DNA from: Firmicutes bacterium CAG:631 | GTDB lineage: Bacteria; Bacillota_I; Bacilli_A; RFN20; CAG-631 | Length of the DNA stretch: 20,068 nt | Reading direction: 5' to 3' | NCBI GenBank assembly: GCA_000433015.1 | Contig: HF997993.1 | Coordinates: 1 to 20,068, forward strand | Shown here: positions 16,263 through 20,068 of the stretch, one piece after another | Layout: every line of letters starts with the position of its first letter | How positions within the stretch are numbered: the stretch's first letter is position 1 | Program-made: the position numbers and the translations under genes | Notes under the pieces: model-generated | The model's input: only the letters and a program-made list of their open reading frames with translations | Database searches by the model: none | Told to the model about the DNA's origin: nothing

Positions 16263-16918
16263 AAAGAGTTCACCCCAATTTGAAAATCTAATCCTATTCC
16301 ATTATCTGGAATTTGATTATAAATTGCTGTTTCAAAAGTATCCGCATAGACTGAAAAATCAAAATGATACACTATAGTAAAATACAATAAAGAGATATTT
16401 GCCAAATTGTCATTTTGATATTGTATATTCACTTGTATTGAATTATTTTCTAATGTTCCTTGTGCCGTATTTGATGTGTCAGGGAACGAAGAATAACTAG
16501 GAGAGGCACTATAGTTGATTATTGGCGTTGTGCTCCCCAAATAATCTTCACTTAAAAGATTAAATTCGTCCGTACTTTTTAAATACAAATCTAAAGATAG
16601 CGAATTTTGTGTTAAATAAGGATAAATTCCATCTTTAACTATAATATAAAATGGAATTTTAACATCTCCTTGATAAACAATGGCATCGTCAACAACCAAG
16701 CCATATTTTGATATTTCAAACATTTCTATTGATTGAAATTTAAAAAAATCTTCAGCATTTAAAACTGTATCTGCTTCTATTGCTAATGCTGTTTCTGTCG
16801 TATTATTTTCATTGATATTCCAGCTAGCAAAACCCACGCTAAAAACGGAAAGAGCACTTAAAAAAAATAATACTCCTCCAATATTTTTATGCACTTTTTT
16901 CTTCTTTATATTTTTCAT
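16259..16918 (-). CDS. TasA/CalY-like secreted protein (SipW-type signal), leaderless
   Basis: A 219-residue protein, first gene of the upstream cassette. A lysine-rich start leads into a hydrophobic core (GGVLFFLSALSVFSVGFASW), then NINENNTTETALAIEAD, matching the SipW-dependent signal and mature start of TasA-type fibre proteins. The remainder is beta-prone, without Cys. The frame is open to 16954, but the ATG at 16916-16918 is preferred: the upstream extension would lie inside the promoter, and the shorter length matches the 217-aa paralog. The -10 box ends seven bases before this ATG, giving a leader of about one base. The gene ends in an ATGA overlap with the 756-aa Hint protein. Confidence 0.77.
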   Translation of the reverse strand: MKNIKKKKVHKNIGGVLFFLSALSVFSVGFASWNINENNTTETALAIEADTVLNAEDFFKFQSIEMFEISKYGLVVDDAIVYQGDVKIPFYIIVKDGIYPYLTQNSLSLDLYLKSTDEFNLLSEDYLGSTTPIINYSASPSYSSFPDTSNTAQGTLENNSIQVNIQYQNDNLANISLLYFTIVYHFDFSVYADTFETAIYNQIPDNGIGLDFQIGVNSL

Positions 16919-16925
16919 ACGAAAA

Positions 16926-16954
16926 ATATTACCACAATTTATTAATAAAGTCAA
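16926..16954 (-). promoter_or_regulatory. Promoter of the upstream cassette, giving a (near) leaderless mRNA
   Basis: TTGACT (16949-16954), a 17-bp spacer and TAATAT (16926-16931) with a TG extension on the minus strand. Seven bases separate the -10 from the ATG, so the start codon lies at about +2. This is the same geometry as the promoter at 13922-13950. Confidence 0.78.
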
Positions 16955-16956
16955 TT

Positions 16957-16972
16957 TTACCCAAGTTGGTAA
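16957..16972. repeat. Inverted repeat between the divergent promoters
   Basis: TTACC and GGTAA are spaced by six bases, just upstream of the -35 of the Hint cassette and about 50 bp upstream of the nuclease promoter. It could bind a regulator of either gene. Confidence 0.35.
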
Positions 16973-17023
16973 TTTTTGTCTTTTAAGAAAGTCTAATTTA
17001 GATATCCCATTTTTTCTATAGAG

Positions 17024-17032
17024 TGATATAAT
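17024..17032 (+). promoter_or_regulatory. Extended -10 promoter of the nuclease lipoprotein
   Basis: TGATATAAT, a consensus extended -10, lies 19 bases upstream of the ATG at 17052, with no clear -35. GGAGG at 17043-17047 is the ribosome site. Confidence 0.55.
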
Positions 17033-17051
17033 TGTCGATGTTGGAGGAATT

Positions 17052-18509
17052 ATGAAAATGAAAATGAAAAAATTACTATTGTTGCCGTTAATTCTTTTGT
17101 CGTTAACCGCTTGTGATCAAACGATGAATAATTCATCTTCATCTAATGGAGGAAGTTCATTAACAAGCGATACAAGTTCAAGTAGTTCATCTTCTAGCAG
17201 TTCATCGTCTAGTAGTAGTTCAAGTAGCAGTTCTAATTCTAGTAACTCCGATCCGAGTTCATCCACTCCGCCAATTATTGATGGTAAAATTGAAACTTAT
17301 CAACACGTCTTCAATCAATCAGAGTTTTCAGGTAGTGGATATGACACAACTAGTGGAACGACCGAAAATATTAATGGTTTAACTTGGTCCTATGATGCTT
17401 TTTCTTTTTTAGGACAATCTAGTGATGGTGTCCAAATTGGAAGTAATAAGCAACCTCAAAAAGAACCATGGACTTTATCGACCTCTTTTGGAGAAGAAGT
17501 TTATTTAAATAGTTTTACAATTTCTTTAAAAGCCACTGGTGCATCCGGTGCAGATTATGTTATTAGTGGTGGAAATTATTCTTATACTGAAAATGTTAAA
17601 AACAGTGTTGTAACTGAATATACTCAATCTAATTTAGCCGAGCCAATGGAAAGTTTAACCCTATCTTTATCTTCTCAAGCAAAAGCGGTTTATTTTTATT
17701 CTATTAGTTTTAGTATTACTGTACCTTTTACTTCAAATTTAGATTTAACAACCGATGCTGGAGATGTCACTCCAAGCGTTCCTGGTCAAGGCTTAATTCC
17801 TGAAACCAATTATACAGCCATTACTAAAGAAGAATATTACAAAGACATTGATTTTGAAAGTGATGTTGAAACTTTGACAGCCGATCTTTCAACTCTAATT
17901 TCTGAAATGACAAGAATTTCTTATGGAGATGATACCTATATCATGCTTTACACCGATGAAAGTGTTAGCAATCCAGGATATTTATATGGATTATATGATG
18001 GTGATTTAATTACTGCTGATGCTAATGGTACTTGGAATAAAGAACATGTTTGGGCGTGCTCACAAATGAAATTAGATGGAAAAGATCCTCGTCCAAGTAG
18101 TGATACTAAAAACCATGCAACGGACTTGCACAATTTGCGTGTTACTTGTCAAAATAGTAATGGATTGCACGGTAATAAATTTTACGATAATACAAATACA
18201 GATTTGACATTCTTTCCAAATATTGCGGATGATGGAAATATTTCTCATAACTATCAAGGAGATCATCGTGGCGATGTTGCTAGAATCTTATTCTATATGG
18301 CCTTAAGATATGATTTCTTAGAATTAAACGATGATTTAGATACAAGCAATGACACTTCAATGGGAAAACTTTCAGTATTATTAAAATGGCATGAAGAAGA
18401 TCCAGTCGATGAATTTGAAATTCAAAGAAACAATCGTATTTATGAATATCAAGGTAATAGAAATCCATTTATTGATTATGCAGATTTAGCAACAATACTT
18501 TATGCATAA
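17052..18509 (+). CDS. Lipoprotein with poly-serine linker and endonuclease I domain
   Basis: A 485-residue surface nuclease. A basic, hydrophobic signal ends in the lipobox LTAC, with C21 as the lipidated residue. A Ser-rich linker (about 27-70) contains 20 serines in a row at 42-61. Residues of about 80-235 form a beta-rich domain of unknown role. The C-terminal part (about 265-485) matches the endonuclease I (EndA/NucM) family: NKEHVWACSQ with H332, ATDLHNLRVTCQNSN with H360 followed by GNKFYD, and GDHRGDVARILFYMAL. These enzymes cut DNA non-specifically using a metal ion. Anchored outside the membrane, it could gather nucleotides, take up DNA or trim extracellular DNA. It is divergent from the Hint cassette and may share control with it. 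Start at ATG 17052 behind GGAGG. Confidence 0.88.
   Translation: MKMKMKKLLLLPLILLSLTACDQTMNNSSSSNGGSSLTSDTSSSSSSSSSSSSSSSSSSSSNSSNSDPSSSTPPIIDGKIETYQHVFNQSEFSGSGYDTTSGTTENINGLTWSYDAFSFLGQSSDGVQIGSNKQPQKEPWTLSTSFGEEVYLNSFTISLKATGASGADYVISGGNYSYTENVKNSVVTEYTQSNLAEPMESLTLSLSSQAKAVYFYSISFSITVPFTSNLDLTTDAGDVTPSVPGQGLIPETNYTAITKEEYYKDIDFESDVETLTADLSTLISEMTRISYGDDTYIMLYTDESVSNPGYLYGLYDGDLITADANGTWNKEHVWACSQMKLDGKDPRPSSDTKNHATDLHNLRVTCQNSNGLHGNKFYDNTNTDLTFFPNIADDGNISHNYQGDHRGDVARILFYMALRYDFLELNDDLDTSNDTSMGKLSVLLKWHEEDPVDEFEIQRNNRIYEYQGNRNPFIDYADLATILYA
17175..17234 (+). repeat. Low-complexity serine-codon tract
   Basis: Twenty serine codons in a row, using AGT, TCA, TCT, AGC and TCG in irregular order. 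The mixed codons mean it is selected at protein level as a flexible surface linker, not maintained as a DNA repeat. Confidence 0.85.
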
Positions 18510-18524
18510 ATAAAACAAAAACTT

Positions 18525-18562
18525 AAAAAACAGGATTACTTTTTGAATTAATCCTGTTTTTT
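18525..18562 (+). terminator. Intrinsic terminator after the nuclease gene
   Basis: CAGGATTA and TAATCCTG pair, extended by six A-T pairs, around a 10-base loop and followed by T7, starting 15 bp after the stop. The flanking A and T runs would let it act on both strands. Confidence 0.9.
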
Positions 18563-18657
18563 TATCATCATATTTAAAAAATGTCAAACACATAAAAATT
18601 CTATAAATACTTGATTACTAAAACCTATTTTAATTTCATACGTAATTGAAAATATAT

Positions 18658-18975
18658 TTAAAATTTAAGATTTTGGAAAGTTAGTAAAAACAGCCAATCA
18701 TGATAAAAAGTAAGTATATAACGATAATAAAAATGAATGATCTGCATTAAACGATTAAAAAAACGAATTCTTCTATGTACGACACTGATTGAAAGAGATA
18801 ATTTTTTCGATATTTCTTTAAATGTGTATTTCCTTTGATCTATATAAATTGCAATAAATTCTTTATAATATTGTGTCCTAATTGTCATATCATGAATAAT
18901 TAACCAAAAAAACGTCATTCTAATTTCTTCTTCTTTACATTCTTTTAAGTTTGCACAATGCTTACTTTTTAACAT
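18658..18975 (-). CDS. Small helix-turn-helix protein, unrecognised
   Basis: A 105-residue protein without a recognised family. An acidic, helical N-terminus (KECKEEEIRMTFFWLIIHD) is followed by KYTFKEISKKLSLSISVVHR, which reads as a helix-turn-helix like that of sigma region 4 or phage regulators. The C-terminus is unusually aromatic and hydrophobic (YYRYILTFYHDWLFLLTF). A role in DNA binding is inferred only from this motif. The frame extends to a GTG at 18996, but the ATG at 18973-18975 is preferred because AGAGGTG lies six or seven bases before it. Upstream lies a long inverted repeat (19013-19093). It is not clearly in an operon with anything. Confidence 0.6.
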   Translation of the reverse strand: MLKSKHCANLKECKEEEIRMTFFWLIIHDMTIRTQYYKEFIAIYIDQRKYTFKEISKKLSLSISVVHRRIRFFNRLMQIIHFYYRYILTFYHDWLFLLTFQNLKF

Positions 18976-19012
18976 TTTATACACCTCTTCTTTCACGTTG
19001 TTTTTAAAAGAA

Positions 19013-19093
19013 AAATGTATTTCAAATGATAAATAGATTAAATTGAAATTGTTTTGTAAAAATTCTTTTTTATTACTTTTTTGAAATACATTT
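19013..19093. repeat. Perfect 14-bp inverted repeat upstream of the HTH gene
   Basis: AAATGTATTTCAAA at 19013-19026 and its exact complement at 19080-19093, separated by 53 bp of AT-rich DNA. The inner copy starts about 40 bp before the HTH gene. It could be a pair of binding sites, the ends of a small decayed element, or a weak cruciform. Confidence 0.7.
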
Positions 19094-19192
19094 AATCGTA
19101 TTCTAATTTCATTTTATAATTGCTTTAGAAAAAGAATCAAGTTTTTTTATTTTTCTTTTACCTATTTTTAATAAATTGATGCAATTTAAAAA

Positions 19193-19215
19193 AGTTAAAG
19201 ATTTACTCTTTAACT
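19193..19215 (-). terminator. Candidate terminator hairpin
   Basis: AGTTAAAG and CTTTAACT pair over 8 bp around a 7-base loop, followed on the minus strand by TTTTTT. It is the second of two hairpins downstream of the right-end gene. Confidence 0.5.
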
Positions 19216-19287
19216 CATTAAGAAATGCACTAACTTATCTAACAATTTGTAAATTGACATGTGATTTAAAATCTTATTTTATAAAAA

Positions 19288-19317
19288 AGGTGAATTTATA
19301 CGAAGATAAAATCACCT
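19288..19317 (-). terminator. Intrinsic terminator downstream of the right-end gene
   Basis: AGGTGA and TCACCT, then one mismatch and five more pairs around a 6-base loop, followed on the minus strand by TTTTTT. It lies about 200 bp after the stop at 19522. Confidence 0.7.
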
Positions 19318-19450
19318 AATTTTCTTGTAAAAGGAATCTGCCATTTTAACTTTTTGTAATATTTTTTTTATTTAATTCATCTTTTATAATATTTTTTGGC
19401 AGGGAAAGATAAAAAACCATAATCTTTAAAATATCCATTCATTTTAGTTA

Positions 19451-19484
19451 CAAGGGGAAATATTATAAAATAATATCCTCCTTG
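19451..19484. repeat. Bulged hairpin containing a ribosome-site-like sequence
   Basis: CAAGG/CCTTG and ATATTAT/ATAATAT pair with small bulges around an A-rich loop. On the minus strand the outer arm includes AAGGAGG. No T tract follows, so it is not an ordinary terminator. It lies just ahead of a short frame at 19377-19442. Confidence 0.4.
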
Positions 19485-19521
19485 TGTCCTTTTAAAGTTC
19501 GCTTAAAGCTTTAAACTTTCT

Positions 19522-20068
19522 TTAATTCCACCAGTTATTTGCTTTTTTGAATTCTATAAATTCTGTTTTATAATCAAACACATTCGAGGGAACAAGAAAG
19601 TTTATTTTTTCAATTGAATTGTTGTTAATTTCAACTAACCCAATAAAATAAATCCCATTCCCATCCATCCTAATAAATCCATATATTATAAAATTTTTAT
19701 TATTAGAATCGTTTGTTAAAAAATCTACAAACAAACTATAACTTTTATTATTTAAATGAAATTGATTAACTATTTTATTTTTAATTTCTTTTTCATGAGG
19801 TATATCCGGTTTATCTTTTGTTATTTCTTTTTTTATACATTTATCTAAATTAATTTTTTGATTCCAATCATTTGCTATCTTTAATTGTTCAATTTTTTCC
19901 TCTTCAAAATCATCGGGATGTTGTGTATATAGAGTTTGTTGTTTAATAATATAATTCACGTCTTCATAGTAAAACACTTCTTTTTCATTTGAATGTTGGC
20001 AGATTACTAAAGCTGAAAACGATATATCTGCTCCCGCATAATAATTTTCATAATAAGTAAACATTATT
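19522..20068 (-). CDS. Unidentified protein, 5' end beyond the window
   Basis: At least 180 residues; not recognised. The frame stays open past the first visible Met (20062-20064) to the window edge and no ribosome site is visible, so the true start may lie outside. The N-terminal part (YYAGADISFSALVICQHSNE) looks beta-rich. The middle (about 60-95) is charged and probably helical or linker (EEEKIEQLKIAND, KKEITKDKPDIPHEKEIK). The C-terminal half looks like a second beta-rich segment (SYSLFVDFLTND, FIIYGFIRMDGNGIYFIGLVEI) ending in KKANNWWN. There is no signal peptide or membrane helix in the visible part. It may be a cytoplasmic accessory protein; no function is proposed. Confidence 0.6.
   Translation of the reverse strand, partial: IMFTYYENYYAGADISFSALVICQHSNEKEVFYYEDVNYIIKQQTLYTQHPDDFEEEKIEQLKIANDWNQKINLDKCIKKEITKDKPDIPHEKEIKNKIVNQFHLNNKSYSLFVDFLTNDSNNKNFIIYGFIRMDGNGIYFIGLVEINNNSIEKINFLVPSNVFDYKTEFIEFKKANNWWN

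Larger units (their letters stand above)
19109..19505 (-). other. Intergenic region with fragmentary frames, no intact gene
   Basis: This fills most of the gap between the HTH gene and the right-end gene. Minus-strand pieces look protein-like but are short. One ends at 19109 (KIKKLDSFSKAIIK, no start). One of 16 codons opens MSIYKLLDKLVHF near 19258. One at 19377-19442 (MNGYFKDYGFLSFPAKKYYKR) has a frame that continues open upstream to about 19505. They may be remnants of one or two decayed genes. No transposase or known family is recognised. Confidence 0.25.

Noticed and set aside
16259..16954. Longer start for the upstream TasA-like gene (MTLLINCGNIF...)
   Set aside because: The extension overlaps the -35 and -10 boxes, and the shorter form matches the paralog's length and N-terminal layout.
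17175..17234. Poly-serine DNA as a phase-variation repeat
   Set aside because: The serine codons are mixed irregularly (AGT, TCA, TCT, AGC, TCG), so there is no uniform DNA unit likely to slip in frame-changing steps.
19013..19093. CRISPR array or transposon ends
   Set aside because: There are only two copies of the 14-mer, in inverted orientation, with no further repeats, no cas or transposase gene, and no target-site duplication found.
1..20068. Alternative genetic code (TGA as Trp)
   Set aside because: Trp is encoded by TGG throughout the long genes, and TGA serves as a stop (for example in the ATGA overlap at 16259-16262).

Overview
The window is very AT-rich, uses the standard genetic code (Trp is TGG and no TGA is read through), has purine-rich Shine-Dalgarno sites (GGAGG type) and many intrinsic terminators. 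Pyruvate phosphate dikinase, a PerR/reverse-rubrerythrin operon, a formate/nitrite-type channel and a BofA-family protein point to an anaerobic low-GC Gram-positive (Bacillota, possibly a gut Bacilli/Erysipelotrichia- or Mollicutes-related lineage). This assignment is inference; there is no rRNA or other phylogenetic marker.

Layout. Positions 1-3746 (minus strand) hold an SNF2-family helicase followed by a small HD-domain (p)ppGpp-hydrolase-like gene, which is broken by one extra base in an A8 tract, and then decayed coding sequence. Positions 3830-5739 hold a formate/nitrite-type channel (minus) and a divergent CDF cation exporter with a manganese-type metal site (plus). After about 350 bp of mostly degenerate sequence come pyruvate phosphate dikinase (6139-8763), a perR-like regulator with reverse rubrerythrin (8903-9840), and a BofA-like membrane protein (9953-10222), all on the minus strand with their own terminators.

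The most unusual part is 10338-16954: two tandem, paralogous two-gene cassettes on the minus strand. Each has a small (217-219 aa) secreted protein with a TasA/CalY-like (SipW-dependent type) N-terminus. It is followed, with 2-bp spacing or an ATGA overlap, by a large secreted protein (756 or 973 aa) with a beta-rich N-terminal region, a hedgehog/intein-type Hint domain and a conserved tail of about 85 residues. Both Hint domains keep the first Cys and the block-B His, but both lack the usual TxxH threonine and the terminal His-Asn of splicing inteins. This suggests hedgehog-like N-terminal cleavage or transfer rather than splicing. Each cassette has a near-consensus promoter whose -10 box lies 6-7 bp from the ATG, so the mRNAs should be leaderless or nearly so. 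The downstream cassette also carries a G9 tract in the signal-peptide codons, a plausible phase-variation switch.

Divergent from the upstream cassette is a lipoprotein with a 20-serine stretch and an endonuclease I domain (17052-18509). A working picture is a surface or matrix module: fibre-like subunits, covalently processed adhesin-like proteins and a surface nuclease. The right end holds a small helix-turn-helix protein, about 500 bp of repeats, hairpins and gene remnants, and an unidentified gene running off the edge.
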